Source: Prochlorococcus sp. AG-409-J16 (GTDB lineage Bacteria > Cyanobacteriota > Cyanobacteriia > PCC-6307 > Cyanobiaceae). From it: a DNA stretch of 64,000 nt. The stretch lies in NCBI GenBank assembly GCA_003215655.1, contig QCKB01000005.1, positions 62,001-126,000 on the forward strand, in the 5' to 3' direction. The notes under the pieces were generated by a model. It had not been told where the DNA came from. It was given only the letters and a program-made list of their open reading frames with translations, and searched no databases. Below are positions 30,411 through 44,195 of the stretch, in pieces (within the stretch, counting starts at the first letter, position 1; each line of letters opens with the position of its first letter). The translations under genes were made by a program, and so were the position numbers.

Positions 30411-32105
30411 TCATACTGATGCGATTGGAACTCTCCATCCGCTCCCAAAAGCTTGCGAGGTTACTTTTAATAGCGGTGGTGATTGCCGGCGTTTAAATTC
30501 TCCTTTTTTTAAGAGGTTTTGGACGAATGTAATTAGTTTTGGGTCATGACCATCTTTTATGAGTTGTTCAGGGCTGACCCGTTCTTCTATGAGAGCCTTG
30601 AGAACTGGATCGAGGAATTTGTAGTCAGGCAACGAATCACTGTCTAGCTGATTGGGGCTAAGTTCGGCACTTGGCGGCTTATTACGGATTGACTTACCTA
30701 TTAACTCTTTATCGCTTGTCAAGCCAAACTCTTCTCGACATTTTTTAGAATAAGGACTATCGAGCCATTCGCACAGTTCAAAGACCATTGTTTTGTATAC
30801 GTCACCGATTACTCCTAGTCCACCATTCATGTCCCCATATAGGGTGCAGTAACCTACTGCAAGTTCAGACTTGTTCCCTGTAGAGAGGAGAAGGTGGCCA
30901 TTTTGATTAGCAAAAGCCATTAGCAATGTCCCTCTGATCCTTGACTGTAAGTTTTCAGCTGTGATCCCTTCGGGTGATTTCCCCAGTGGTTTAAAGAGAG
31001 CAGATTCAAAACTCTTCATTAGCTCAGTAATTTCAATTATTTTTGTTTTAATTTTTAGACGCTTCGAAAGACTGAGTGCGTCATCTATTGAGCCTGATGA
31101 GCTCCAGGGAGATGGCATTAATATTGCAGTTACGTTATTGGATCCCATAGCAGCAGCGGCTATTACGGCTACTAAAGCTGAGTCAATACCACCACTAAGG
31201 CCGAGTAAGACTTTGTCGAAGCCGCATTTGGATGCATAATCTTGTGTTCCCAAGGTCAGGGCTTTGAACAGGTCTTCCTGTGAATTTTGGGGTTGCTCAA
31301 GGGTTTGAAGATTTGTGGAGCTTGTATCCCAGACTTTTATAATTTCTTTACAGCTTGGTAGTTCTAAAACAAGATCAGCATTGGCATTAAGAACAAAGCT
31401 ACCTCCATCAAAGATAAGTTCGTCATTTGCTCCTGTTTGGTTAAGGTAGATCAATGGGCAGTGAAGTCGTTTGACTGCTTTGGTTGCTAACTTTTTTCTC
31501 AGTGATTGCTTTGAATAGCTGAATGGTGAGGCCGAAAGGTTGATTAATAGATTAATGTTCTGCGATTGTAGGTTCTCAATAGGGTCTGGTCCTTTTAGAC
31601 GATGACCCTGTATCTCCTCTTCTACCCATAGGTCCTCGCAGATCGTTAGTCCAATGCGCCAAGTGAAATCATTGCGCTTGATAGTCAAGGCACCTGGAGT
31701 TTTAGCCGGTCTAAAGTAGCGTTTCTCATCGAATACGTCGTAGGTTGGTAGAAGTTGTTTGCGTGCTATTACATGCCAATTGTTTTTGTCTACTAGTGCA
31801 ATTGCATTCAATAAATTTGGGAGTTGTTGATCGTCGGCAAGTTCTGCTATTCCAACTAGTAAGGTTAGCTCTGGAAATTTAAGAGCAATGGTTTCGACCA
31901 GATCATGTAAAACGTAATTTTGCTGTTCTAGAAGATTTGGTTTGAGCAGTAAATCTCTAGGAGGGTAGCCCCAGAGAGAGAGCTCTGGAGTGATTACAAG
32001 ATCGGCTGTAAGATTTGCGGCTTCAAGACAGGCTGATTTAATGCGGTCGCCATTCCCTTTGAGGTCTCCTATCAGAGGATTCAGTTGGGCTAGAGCGATT
32101 CGCAT
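30411..32105 (-). CDS. nadE: Glutamine-dependent NAD+ synthetase NadE
   Basis: This 564-residue two-domain enzyme makes NAD from deamido-NAD. The N-terminal carbon-nitrogen hydrolase domain has the Glu-Lys-Cys triad (TPELSLWGYPP, RKQLLPTYDVFDEKRYF, TICEDLW) and releases ammonia from glutamine. The C-terminal synthetase has the PP-loop LLGLSGGIDSALVA and the STGNKSELAVGYCTLYGD motif. Its ATG overlaps the nadD stop by one base (TAATG). Confidence 0.95.
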   Translation of the reverse strand: MRIALAQLNPLIGDLKGNGDRIKSACLEAANLTADLVITPELSLWGYPPRDLLLKPNLLEQQNYVLHDLVETIALKFPELTLLVGIAELADDQQLPNLLNAIALVDKNNWHVIARKQLLPTYDVFDEKRYFRPAKTPGALTIKRNDFTWRIGLTICEDLWVEEEIQGHRLKGPDPIENLQSQNINLLINLSASPFSYSKQSLRKKLATKAVKRLHCPLIYLNQTGANDELIFDGGSFVLNANADLVLELPSCKEIIKVWDTSSTNLQTLEQPQNSQEDLFKALTLGTQDYASKCGFDKVLLGLSGGIDSALVAVIAAAAMGSNNVTAILMPSPWSSSGSIDDALSLSKRLKIKTKIIEITELMKSFESALFKPLGKSPEGITAENLQSRIRGTLLMAFANQNGHLLLSTGNKSELAVGYCTLYGDMNGGLGVIGDVYKTMVFELCEWLDSPYSKKCREEFGLTSDKELIGKSIRNKPPSAELSPNQLDSDSLPDYKFLDPVLKALIEERVSPEQLIKDGHDPKLITFVQNLLKKGEFKRRQSPPLLKVTSQAFGSGWRVPIASV

Positions 32106-32689
32106 TATTGATTGCTATTAAGTTCATAGAGGTTTTCCTCTAGTAGTAGAGGAAGTAAAACGGGGGGTATTTGAGCAATGTCTGCATTGGCTCTTACCTT
32201 TGAACTTGAACTAGCTGGTATTGCTAGAGGAAGTATTTGGACTTGGGCACCAAGCGATTCAAGTGTTTCTAGATGAGCTTTTTCTATGGGCCAACCTTGG
32301 CGAGGGGCTATTCCAATTCGTGCTTTTTTAAATACTGATTTAGCTGCAGTCCATGTTGGGATTTGTCCTGTTAGATCACTACCGATCACAAAAATTAAAT
32401 TTGCAGTAGGCCATCGAAAAGAGGCTCTTTGAAGGGTTGTAATTGTTCGCGGACTACTTAGTTCTTGAACTAGTTCTAAATGTGGGTGAGCTATTGTGTT
32501 CACTAATACCTTTAATAAGGTTTTGCGTTTTCTAAGAGATGCTCCATGAAGTTTCATGGGGTTATCACTAGCCCAAGTTGCTACTTTTGGAAAAAGTTTT
32601 AAAAGGCCTTCTAATAGAGCTTGGTGTCCGTAGGTAGGCGGGTCTGCACTAGTGCCAAGAAGAGCAATTTCAGATTGAGTGCTACTCAT
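32105..32689 (-). CDS. nadD: Nicotinate-nucleotide adenylyltransferase NadD
   Basis: This 194-residue nucleotidyltransferase makes deamido-NAD, the substrate of the adjacent NadE. The N-terminal ALLGTSADPPTYGHQALLEG has the family HxGH-like site, reading TYGH here, and the C-terminal ISxxSS/T site appears as IPASSSSKVRAN. The overlap with both neighbours shows tight coupling of the last two NAD steps. Confidence 0.88.
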   Translation of the reverse strand: MSSTQSEIALLGTSADPPTYGHQALLEGLLKLFPKVATWASDNPMKLHGASLRKRKTLLKVLVNTIAHPHLELVQELSSPRTITTLQRASFRWPTANLIFVIGSDLTGQIPTWTAAKSVFKKARIGIAPRQGWPIEKAHLETLESLGAQVQILPLAIPASSSSKVRANADIAQIPPVLLPLLLEENLYELNSNQ

Positions 32690-34008
32690 GGCAGCAGGGC
32701 TCGCAGTTGATCTGGTTGATTATTGATTGCGTTTGGCCAATTATTAAGCCAACTTCTTATTTCTGGGTCGCTGGCTGCCAGACGTTTCAACATTGCTTCT
32801 GGTCTTGCATTAGTGCAATGTTGATTATTGAGAACCTCTTGGGCTGTAAGTCGGCCTGTGACTTGTGTCGTATGAACCGCTAAGGCTGCCTGTGCTACTG
32901 CTATAGGTGCTGCAGGAGCAAGACTTAATCCACCAGTAAAGGGAGCTGCCATTATCAGTAAGTTTTTGATTGTGCTTAGTGTGATTTGGATAGTGACTTG
33001 AGCACCTCCAAGCAGCACATTTTGGCCAGAAAGATGAGTTAGAAGTGATCTGGCCGCTGGCCCTTTAATTTGTATTCCATAGAGCTTGCAGAGTTGGAAA
33101 ACTAGTGTTGCGTCACAAGCTAATCCTCCTGCGATATCAACTAATAAAAGAGGATTCGCAGCAACTACTGAGGCTTTCATTGCAGCAAAGCGGCCTATGA
33201 GGCCTTGGGCAGCAACTTTCTTGTGATATAAATTTTTGCGGCTTAGTGATTGACAGAAATTATCAGACCTTCTTAGTGCGTTTAAGGCTAAAAGCAATTC
33301 ACCTTGACTTGTTAAAAACTTGATCAGAAACAATCGCAGGGTTTCTATCTGAGGCGGGATTGGTTGGCTTCTTGCGAGACCGTTGTGATGCAACTGCACT
33401 TCTCGAGGAGCTGCAGAAACAGCTTCTATATGTAGTTTCTGAGCTTCGGGTGGTAGTCGTCTACGGATGCTTCGAATTAGTTTTGTTTGCTCTTCTGATG
33501 ACCATTGGTCACAGCGATTGAGAACTAAAAGCACTGGCTTTCCACTTTTTAATAATGCTTGCAATGATTTCTGTTCAACCCTGGTCAAGTCACTATCAAT
33601 AACTAGAAGTATTACATCGGATTGCATCGCTATCCGACTAGATAGACGAGCTCTTCCTGCCTCTCCAATTTCGTCGATTCCAGGAGTGTCTAGGAGTTCA
33701 ACAGTGTTCAGATTTTTTATCGATTGGTTCCATCTAACTATTTTTGATTTGCGTGTAGATCCATGGGCTACATCTGTTGCGAATATATTTTTTTTGAGAA
33801 GAGCATTTAGCAGGCTTGATTTTCCTACTCCTACTCTGCCAAAGACAGCAAGCCTTAAGCGTCGGTTCATAAACCTTTCAAGTTGTTGGTCCAGAGCAAT
33901 CAGCTCGCCTTGAAGCTGGCTATGTTCTCGATTGCTTAGAACCAGTTCTCTACGCCATTTTTGGAGGAGAATCCGACAGCGATCTTGGGTAGAGGGAAGA
34001 CTTCTCAT
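32686..34008 (-). CDS. Era/TrmE-like GTPase with C-terminal DUF697-like membrane region
   Basis: This protein of about 440 residues has a GTPase domain with G1 GRVGVGKSS, G3 DTPGIDEIG and G4 NRCDQWS. An arginine-rich N-terminal helix precedes it, and a hydrophobic C-terminal half (LLLVDIAGGLACDATLVFQLCKLYG with IVQAALAVHTTQ-like segments) resembles DUF697 proteins. The ATG at 34008 forms an ATGA overlap with the upstream CNNM gene. Its role is unknown; such GTPases are often membrane associated. Confidence 0.85.
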   Translation of the reverse strand: MRSLPSTQDRCRILLQKWRRELVLSNREHSQLQGELIALDQQLERFMNRRLRLAVFGRVGVGKSSLLNALLKKNIFATDVAHGSTRKSKIVRWNQSIKNLNTVELLDTPGIDEIGEAGRARLSSRIAMQSDVILLVIDSDLTRVEQKSLQALLKSGKPVLLVLNRCDQWSSEEQTKLIRSIRRRLPPEAQKLHIEAVSAAPREVQLHHNGLARSQPIPPQIETLRLFLIKFLTSQGELLLALNALRRSDNFCQSLSRKNLYHKKVAAQGLIGRFAAMKASVVAANPLLLVDIAGGLACDATLVFQLCKLYGIQIKGPAARSLLTHLSGQNVLLGGAQVTIQITLSTIKNLLIMAAPFTGGLSLAPAAPIAVAQAALAVHTTQVTGRLTAQEVLNNQHCTNARPEAMLKRLAASDPEIRSWLNNWPNAINNQPDQLRALLP

Positions 34009-35003
34009 GTGTTGGGTTTTCGCCACCAACCTGCCAAAACAGCAAGAACTGCTTCAGCACCTATTAATCCTACGAAGCCACCGAACTCATCTACTACAAC
34101 TCGAATGCCATTTTTGTCTCCTCTGAAACCTATTAGAAGATGATCTGCACGAATCATTTCTGGAACAAATTCGACCGCTTCACTTAAGTCAGTTGCTGTG
34201 AGATGTCCTCTCCCCTGAATCAGTGCGGTTAGAAGCCTTTCCCTGCTAGCTACTCCAAGAACTTTATCCACTCCCTCACCTAGGACTACCCACCAAGGTG
34301 CGTTATTTCTTAACAGGACTGAACGAAGTGTCTCGAGGCTAGCTAGGCCATCCAAGGTAGGGGCAGCCACCCTGGGAACCATTAGATCTCTTGCTGTGAG
34401 GTCGTTAAGTTGAAAAACCTTCGCAATCATTGCTGCTTCATCGGCTTCAATTTGGCCTTTTTGAGACCCTAGTCTGGCAAGTTGACGGATTTCATTCTCA
34501 TCAGTGCTTAGTTCGTTCTCTGCAGTGATAGCAGGAAGTAGGCGCTCTAGTAAAAGTACAAGAGGACGCATAGCTATTCCTAGGAAATGCAGTAAAGGTG
34601 CACTTGCTAGTGAGACAGATAGTGCCAGTCGACTGCCAAGAGATTTTGGAAGAATTTCTCCCAAAAGAATTACAAGTATGGTTAGACCTATTGAGAAAAT
34701 CGGTAAGGCAATCCCGCTGATTCCTCGTTGTTCAAATACAAAAGCGGCATATCCTCCAAGCATCAGACTCCCAAAGACATTGAACCCATTATTTGCGATT
34801 ACTAATACTGATAGTGTTCTCCCAAGTCTCTGACGAAGTTTCGCTAAACGTTTTGCTCCAGCTACCGGAACTGGCCTTGCGGCTAGTTCATGTACTCGCA
34901 GGGGATTGACAGCTAGTAATGCTGCTTCTACGCCTGAACACAAGGCAGAACCTGCAACCACGACTGTGACAAGTAGGGCTAGTACAAAAATATCTGAGCT
35001 CAT
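34005..35003 (-). CDS. CNNM/HlyC-CorC family membrane protein
   Basis: This 332-residue protein has an N-terminal DUF21 domain with about four spans (LVTVVVAGSALCSGVEAALLA, VIANNGFNVFGSLMLG, ILLGEILPKSLGSRLA) followed by a CBS-pair region (LTARDLMVPRVAAPTLDG and DKVLGVASRERLLTAL). The GEILPKSLG motif is diagnostic. Related proteins are linked to Mg2+ or Co2+ export. The C-terminal CorC domain seems short or absent. It heads the GTPase-nadD-nadE operon with 4-base overlap. Confidence 0.88.
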   Translation of the reverse strand: MSSDIFVLALLVTVVVAGSALCSGVEAALLAVNPLRVHELAARPVPVAGAKRLAKLRQRLGRTLSVLVIANNGFNVFGSLMLGGYAAFVFEQRGISGIALPIFSIGLTILVILLGEILPKSLGSRLALSVSLASAPLLHFLGIAMRPLVLLLERLLPAITAENELSTDENEIRQLARLGSQKGQIEADEAAMIAKVFQLNDLTARDLMVPRVAAPTLDGLASLETLRSVLLRNNAPWWVVLGEGVDKVLGVASRERLLTALIQGRGHLTATDLSEAVEFVPEMIRADHLLIGFRGDKNGIRVVVDEFGGFVGLIGAEAVLAVLAGWWRKPNT

Positions 35004-35196
35004 GAGTCAGTGAATCTCTAAAAGTTGTTTAGAAGGTTGATGCGTGGGAGTGAATGTCCTATGTGTGGGACACTCAATAGTTATACAGTGTGTTTATAAG
35101 GATTTTCTATTGGTTGGATCTTTACGTTGACAGACCATCTATGGAATTAATTAATTCTGGCCATCATGGCGACTTATTGCTTTTCTGTCCTTTTAA

Positions 35197-36522
35197 GTGA
35201 TTGATCTAAAAGTTTTCTCTAAACGTCGTGACAGGTTTATGTCGCAACTGGTTAGTAGGGCGGCAATTATCCCTGCGGCAAGTTTGGTTACCCATCACGC
35301 TGATTGTGATTTTCCTTTTCGTCAGCATAGTGATTTTTGGTATTTAACTGGCTTAGACGAACCTGATGCGATCGCGCTGCTATTGCCTTATCGGAAACAT
35401 GGAGAGAGGTTTGTTCTATTTGTTAATCCCAAAGAGCCTAGTGAGGAGGTTTGGCAAGGATCTCGTTGGGGTACAGAAGGAGCAATCTCGCGATTTGGAG
35501 CAGATATCGCTCATCCAATTGATCAGTTTTCAAAGCTTTTGCTTGATTACTTAGAAGGAGCTGAAGGTATTGTTTTTAGGGTTGGGCAACATCCAAAGGT
35601 TGAGCCATTAGTTCTTCAGGTTTGGTCGGAACATCTTGATAAATCTCCAAGGACTGGAGCGGCTCCACTTTCCTTAGAAGCTCCATGTCCTTTTCTGCAT
35701 AAATTGAGACTTTATAAAGAGCCAGAAGAATTGGAGAGAATGCGCGTTGCTGCTTCTATCTCTGCAGAGGCACATGAATTGGCTCGTAAAGCTGTGCGTC
35801 CAGGATTGAATGAGCGATTTATTCAAGGCTTAATGGAGCAGCATTTTCTTGAGCAGGGCGCTCGTGGTCCAGCATATGGATCAATCGTTGCTGGAGGCGA
35901 TAACGCTTGTGTTTTGCATTACACAGCAAATAATGCCCCACTAAGAGATGGCGACTTGTTGCTGATAGATGCCGCATGCTCAATGGGCGATTATTACAAC
36001 GCAGATATAACTCGAACATTTCCAGTAAATGGGACTTTTACTGCTGAACAATTAGCTATATACCAAGTAGTACTTGAAGCACAGCAGGCTGCTATCGCTA
36101 CTGTTTTACCTGGTAATAATGCTGAAGATGTTCATATTGCAGCAGTGCGAATTCTTGTTGAAGGTTTATTGGACCTCGGCTTGCTTAAAGGCAGCATTGA
36201 TGGAGTTATTGAGCAAGGTGCGTATCGCCACTTTTATATGCATCGGACAGGCCATTGGCTAGGCCTAGATGTACATGATGTTGGATCTTATCGTTTAGGC
36301 GAGCACCCTATAACCCTCGAGCCTGGAATGGTTCTAACCGTTGAGCCTGGGCTCTATTTCAGCGATCGATTGCCAGTGCCTGATGGACAGCCTCTGATAG
36401 ATGAGAGATGGATGGGAATCGGGATAAGAATTGAAGATGATGTAAGCGTTAGCAAGAGTGGATACGAAGTTTTATCGGCTGCCGCTTGTAAATCAGTAGA
36501 AGAGTTAACCTTTACCTGTTGA
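35197..36522 (+). CDS. pepP: Xaa-Pro aminopeptidase PepP (metallopeptidase M24)
   Basis: This 441-residue aminopeptidase P removes N-terminal residues before proline. The N-terminal domain has HHADCDFPFRQHSDFWYLTG; the catalytic domain carries the five metal ligands: Asp in LLIDAACSM, Asp in YNADITRTFP, His in HRTGHWLGLDVHDVG, Glu in VEPGLYF and Glu in GIRIEDDV. It starts at GTG and overlaps the next ORF's possible TTG start by four bases. Confidence 0.93.
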   Translation: MIDLKVFSKRRDRFMSQLVSRAAIIPAASLVTHHADCDFPFRQHSDFWYLTGLDEPDAIALLLPYRKHGERFVLFVNPKEPSEEVWQGSRWGTEGAISRFGADIAHPIDQFSKLLLDYLEGAEGIVFRVGQHPKVEPLVLQVWSEHLDKSPRTGAAPLSLEAPCPFLHKLRLYKEPEELERMRVAASISAEAHELARKAVRPGLNERFIQGLMEQHFLEQGARGPAYGSIVAGGDNACVLHYTANNAPLRDGDLLLIDAACSMGDYYNADITRTFPVNGTFTAEQLAIYQVVLEAQQAAIATVLPGNNAEDVHIAAVRILVEGLLDLGLLKGSIDGVIEQGAYRHFYMHRTGHWLGLDVHDVGSYRLGEHPITLEPGMVLTVEPGLYFSDRLPVPDGQPLIDERWMGIGIRIEDDVSVSKSGYEVLSAAACKSVEELTFTC

Positions 36523-37280
36523 GAAAATATAAGGAAATGGATGAGTCTCGGGAAATTTATCAATATTATGTTCATGAGATAAATATATTAGTTGGCTGTT
36601 TGATTAGATGGAGGACTCTCCCCATAAACTATCATAAAATTATAGCTCAAAATTTAATTCTTGAGGACTTTTCTCATACATTAATTATCAATAAAACTAT
36701 TGATTCTAGGAGTAGGATTTTTCAATATTTTGTTGAGAGCATAGCTAGCTCACCTGTAAATGTAACCGCGATAAAGGCTTCTATACGATCTTTATTGCGT
36801 TCTTCTTCAGATAGAAGAGAGGCTCTTATATGTTTAGTCGAAAATACTTTTATTGGGGAGGAGAATGCTGAAAAGATGATTGCAGTTATAAAGACAGATC
36901 TTTCTGCTCTGGGAGGTGAGCTTGGATATCCTATTCCTGTTGTTGATCCGATAGGAAAAAGAGATATCTTAGAAGGAGTTGGAAAGAAAAGTTGGTTGGA
37001 GAACCTTTCTTATCAAGAGTCTATAAGGAATTTGGCTATAAGGCTTAACAGAGGTGAAATGACTTTTCTAAAGAGCAAGTTTGAATCTGATATATATAAT
37101 ATTCTGCTAAGTCAATGTCTTGATCATGGTATTCATGAGTTAAAAAGTACTTTCATGAATAGAGTTAAGAGCGGAGTGCATTTGGCCTATGCAAACTTTG
37201 CACTTAGAGAGGCTTATGATGGATATTTTTTAGATAATGAAGGTGATGTGATGATTGATCTTAATAATACTTTTTGCTAA
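36519..37280 (+). CDS. Hypothetical helical protein downstream of pepP
   Basis: This protein of up to 253 residues is not recognised. It is mostly helical, with many Ile, Ser, Arg and Lys residues and no signal peptide or membrane span. The base composition is clearly more AT-rich than pepP. The TTG at 36519 overlaps the pepP stop. An ATG at 36537 follows an AAGGA by only two bases, so the true start is uncertain. It converges on the HAD gene with four bases between. Its size and clean frame argue for a real gene. Confidence 0.6.
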   Translation: MRKYKEMDESREIYQYYVHEINILVGCLIRWRTLPINYHKIIAQNLILEDFSHTLIINKTIDSRSRIFQYFVESIASSPVNVTAIKASIRSLLRSSSDRREALICLVENTFIGEENAEKMIAVIKTDLSALGGELGYPIPVVDPIGKRDILEGVGKKSWLENLSYQESIRNLAIRLNRGEMTFLKSKFESDIYNILLSQCLDHGIHELKSTFMNRVKSGVHLAYANFALREAYDGYFLDNEGDVMIDLNNTFC

Positions 37281-37284
37281 TCAC

Positions 37285-38641
<1,357 letters not shown>

Positions 38642-38654
38642 TAAAGAAATCTAT

Positions 38655-39344
38655 TTAAATAAAGTTAGTTTCTTTTAGCATTACAGATGCATCTAATTCA
38701 AATTTATTTGCTGCTAAATTAGTAGAAGGAACATCGATAAGTGCCTTCGCGATGCTTGGGCTTATAGCAAAGGTAGTTATCCCATGATTAGCGAGGTTAG
38801 TTAATTCACTCACTTCCCTAATGCTTGCAACTAGTAATTTGGTTTTGCTGTTTATATTTTCAACAGTCTTTTGCATTTTTAAAAGTTCTTCCATACCGTT
38901 TCTTCCTTCATCATTTATTCGGCCTAAGTATGGTGCTATGTAGGTGGCTCCAATTGTCGAAGCTATTAGGATTTGTTGGCTTTTAAAGCAGGCAGTAAAT
39001 GTAATAGCTTTTCCTGCTCGGGTTAAATTTATTGCTGCTTGACACCCTTCTATTGTTAAAGGGATTTTTACGTAAATGTTTAATGATGAAGAGGATAATT
39101 TGCTAAGTGCAAGACCGCATTCGGTTAGATCTATAGCAGATTTACCCCACGCCTGAAGATGGAGCTGTTGGCAATTTAGCTTATTTGCCTTTTTTGCTAA
39201 TTTTTTTATCCACTGCAAATTACAAGGTCGTTTGCTTTGTCGAATAAGAGTTGGATTCGTTGTAATCCCTTTAAAGATGCCGGTAGGAATCCATTCTTCC
39301 CATGCAGTTATATTTGCGCTATCTAACAGAAGCTGCAGGCTCAC
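38655..39344 (-). CDS. Transaldolase / fructose-6-phosphate aldolase-like protein
   Basis: This 229-residue small transaldolase-type TIM barrel has the starting LLLDSANITAWEEW, then GITTNPTLIRQS, the Schiff-base lysine in IYVKIPLT, and TACFKSQQILIAS with ATYIAPYLGRIND. The length fits the short transaldolase/FSA group rather than the 330-residue TalB type. It probably acts on sugar phosphates of the pentose phosphate network. It follows atpC-atpD on the same strand. Confidence 0.88.
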   Translation of the reverse strand: MSLQLLLDSANITAWEEWIPTGIFKGITTNPTLIRQSKRPCNLQWIKKLAKKANKLNCQQLHLQAWGKSAIDLTECGLALSKLSSSSLNIYVKIPLTIEGCQAAINLTRAGKAITFTACFKSQQILIASTIGATYIAPYLGRINDEGRNGMEELLKMQKTVENINSKTKLLVASIREVSELTNLANHGITTFAISPSIAKALIDVPSTNLAANKFELDASVMLKETNFI

Positions 39345-39380
39345 TTTGTTCTCTATTTTCCTTTCAGGTGTTAATAATAA

Positions 39381-39791
39381 TCAATCCGATGATTTACTTG
39401 CTTGAACTCTCGCTCTCGCCCTGTTGAGCTGTTGTTGAGCTTTTAATTTTTCTGGAGAAGTTTCCTGGCCTTCCATTTGACTGAAATTATTTTTAGCTTT
39501 TTCAAGTTCGAGCTCAGCTGTTGAGGTGTCAATATTTGTCCCTAACTCTGCTCCATTGACTAGCACTGTTACATCATCGTTTTCTACTTCTGCGAAACCA
39601 CCCATAAGAGCAATTGAATTCCAATTTCCATTTGCGAGCACACGAAGAACCCCTACATCTAGAGCTGTAACTAAAGAGATGTGACCTGGAAGTATGCCAA
39701 GAAGACCTGTAGTGCTTGGAAGGATAACCTCTTGGGCTTCGCCGTCAAACACGTTCTGGTCTGGGGCCAGGACACGGAGAGTGAGGGACAT
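39381..39791 (-). CDS. atpC: ATP synthase F1 subunit epsilon
   Basis: This 136-residue subunit has an N-terminal beta domain (LTLRVLAPDQNVFDGEAQEVILPST and GLLGILPGHISLVTAL) and a C-terminal helical hairpin (AELELEKAKNNFSQ, KAQQQLNRARARVQA) that can inhibit ATP hydrolysis. It follows atpD by 76 bases on the same strand, the two-gene beta-epsilon operon separate from the main one, as in other cyanobacteria. Confidence 0.96.
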   Translation of the reverse strand: MSLTLRVLAPDQNVFDGEAQEVILPSTTGLLGILPGHISLVTALDVGVLRVLANGNWNSIALMGGFAEVENDDVTVLVNGAELGTNIDTSTAELELEKAKNNFSQMEGQETSPEKLKAQQQLNRARARVQASKSSD

Positions 39792-39867
39792 GATGCAGAG
39801 TTGAATAGAGTTTATTTAATCGGCATTAACCGAATAGTTAGTTGATAAATGATTATGCAAGGATTTT

Positions 39868-41391
<1,524 letters not shown>

Positions 41392-41488
41392 CTATAGCCG
41401 GCAAGATTACCACTGTGCATGGCAATGTGTGGAGTGTTCGGTCACCCGCACAGATTCCCTATGGTCTACATGCAGTGTCAGTAATAAG

Positions 41489-41515
41489 TTGGCACTCGTC
41501 GATCTCGAGTGCTAG
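41489..41515 (+). promoter_or_regulatory. CIRCE heat-shock operator (HrcA site)
   Basis: TTGGCACTC, a 9-base spacer and GAGTGCTAG match the CIRCE inverted repeat (TTAGCACTC-N9-GAGTGCTAA) with two mismatches. It lies 56 bases before the groES start, the expected place for HrcA repression of groESL. Confidence 0.9.
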
Positions 41516-41570
41516 CTCGAGTCTTTTTATAGGCGTTAATTGCGTCTTGTAATCGCTCCCACATTCACCC

Positions 41571-41882
41571 ATGGCTGCTGTTTCTCTCAGCGTATCCACA
41601 GTAAAACCTCTTGGAGACCGCATTTTTGTGAAAGTCTCTGAATCTGAGGAGAAGACCGCGGGAGGGATCCTCCTCCCTGATACAGCTAAAGAAAAGCCTC
41701 AGGTGGGCGAAGTGGCCCAAGTCGGCCCTGGGAAGCGCAATGACGACGGATCTCGCCAAGCTCCTGAGGTTGGTGTAGGTGACAAGGTCCTCTATAGCAA
41801 ATATGCAGGTACTGACATCAAGCTCGCTGGAGATGAGTACGTGCTTTTGTCTGAAAAGGACATTCTTGCTGTTGTCAACTGA
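41571..41882 (+). CDS. groES: Co-chaperonin GroES
   Basis: This 103-residue protein forms the heptameric lid of GroEL. Signatures are [12 protein letters not shown], the mobile loop [19 protein letters not shown] and the C-terminal KDILAVVN. It starts 56 bases after CIRCE and is followed by groEL after 68 bases. Confidence 0.97.
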   Translation: MAAVSLSVSTVKPLGDRIFVKVSESEEKTAGGILLPDTAKEKPQVGEVAQVGPGKRNDDGSRQAPEVGVGDKVLYSKYAGTDIKLAGDEYVLLSEKDILAVVN

Positions 41883-41917
41883 GCTTCTCCTTTAGTTCAC
41901 CTTTGACTTCTAATTGA

Positions 41918-43588
<1,671 letters not shown>

Positions 43589-43647
43589 TGAAAAGGCTTT
43601 GACTGCTAAATACGTTTAGCAGCAAGTCACAACTTCAATTTGACTGA

Positions 43648-43677
43648 GGGGCTGGCTCTATAACCAGTCCCTTTTTT
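43648..43677 (+). terminator. Rho-independent terminator of groESL
   Basis: GGGGCTGG (43648-43655) pairs with CCAGTCCC (43664-43671) with one G-U pair, an 8-base loop, and a run of six T after it. It lies 60 bases after the groEL stop. Confidence 0.85.
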
Positions 43678-43908
43678 ATTGGGATTGCGATTAAAAGTGT
43701 AGCTAAATACTTGTTATTAGGTTTATTTATTAAAGGAAGATATAGTTATATGTTTTCTGTAATAAGAAACATTTTTTGTTTTCATCGAACTTGATAAGTT
43801 AGTTGTTTAAATACTTTGCTGTGACAGCTATTCAGTTAAGTTGTTAATATAAACTTGAAAAATATTGAGATGATTTTTTAGCATAATTGTTCATTAGTTG
43901 TTGTTTTT
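43678..43908. other. AT-rich spacer between groESL terminator and secG
   Basis: Very AT-rich sequence with many stops on both strands and no convincing gene, palindrome or repeat. It separates two convergent transcripts (groESL and secG). Confidence 0.6.
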
Positions 43909-44139
43909 TTATTTGATCCACCCTGCACTTAGAATTATCGCAAGGCTGAGAAATATTGCTAAGAAGGACCAAGTGATTCTATTAAGAGTGGCTTCAGCGC
44001 TACTAGCACTAGTGAACATTGAGCTTCCAGATGCGGCAATACCTCCCATGCCATCTCCTTTTGGACTATGAAGCAGGACGAATAATATTAGGAGAAGTCC
44101 AGAAGCCGCCCAGACCCAGGAAAGAATAGAAGAAATCAT
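43909..44139 (-). CDS. secG: Preprotein translocase subunit SecG
   Basis: This 76-residue protein has two membrane helices (SSILSWVWAASGLLLILFVLLH and the C-terminal ITWSFLAIFLSLAIILSAG) with the family's glycine-rich cytoplasmic loop SPKGDGMGGIAASGSSMF between them. It assists SecYE in export. It follows gpmI on the same strand with 56 bases between. Confidence 0.9.
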   Translation of the reverse strand: MISSILSWVWAASGLLLILFVLLHSPKGDGMGGIAASGSSMFTSASSAEATLNRITWSFLAIFLSLAIILSAGWIK

Positions 44140-44195
44140 GACTTTTTCTTGTAGAAGATGAAGGTTTTGTTCTAATTAAAGAGCAAGGATTTTTC

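Noticed and set aside
35060-35085. Weak inverted repeat near TGTCCTATGTGTGGGACA between CNNM and pepP genes
   Set aside because: The arms are short and imperfect and the element is not repeated elsewhere in the window.
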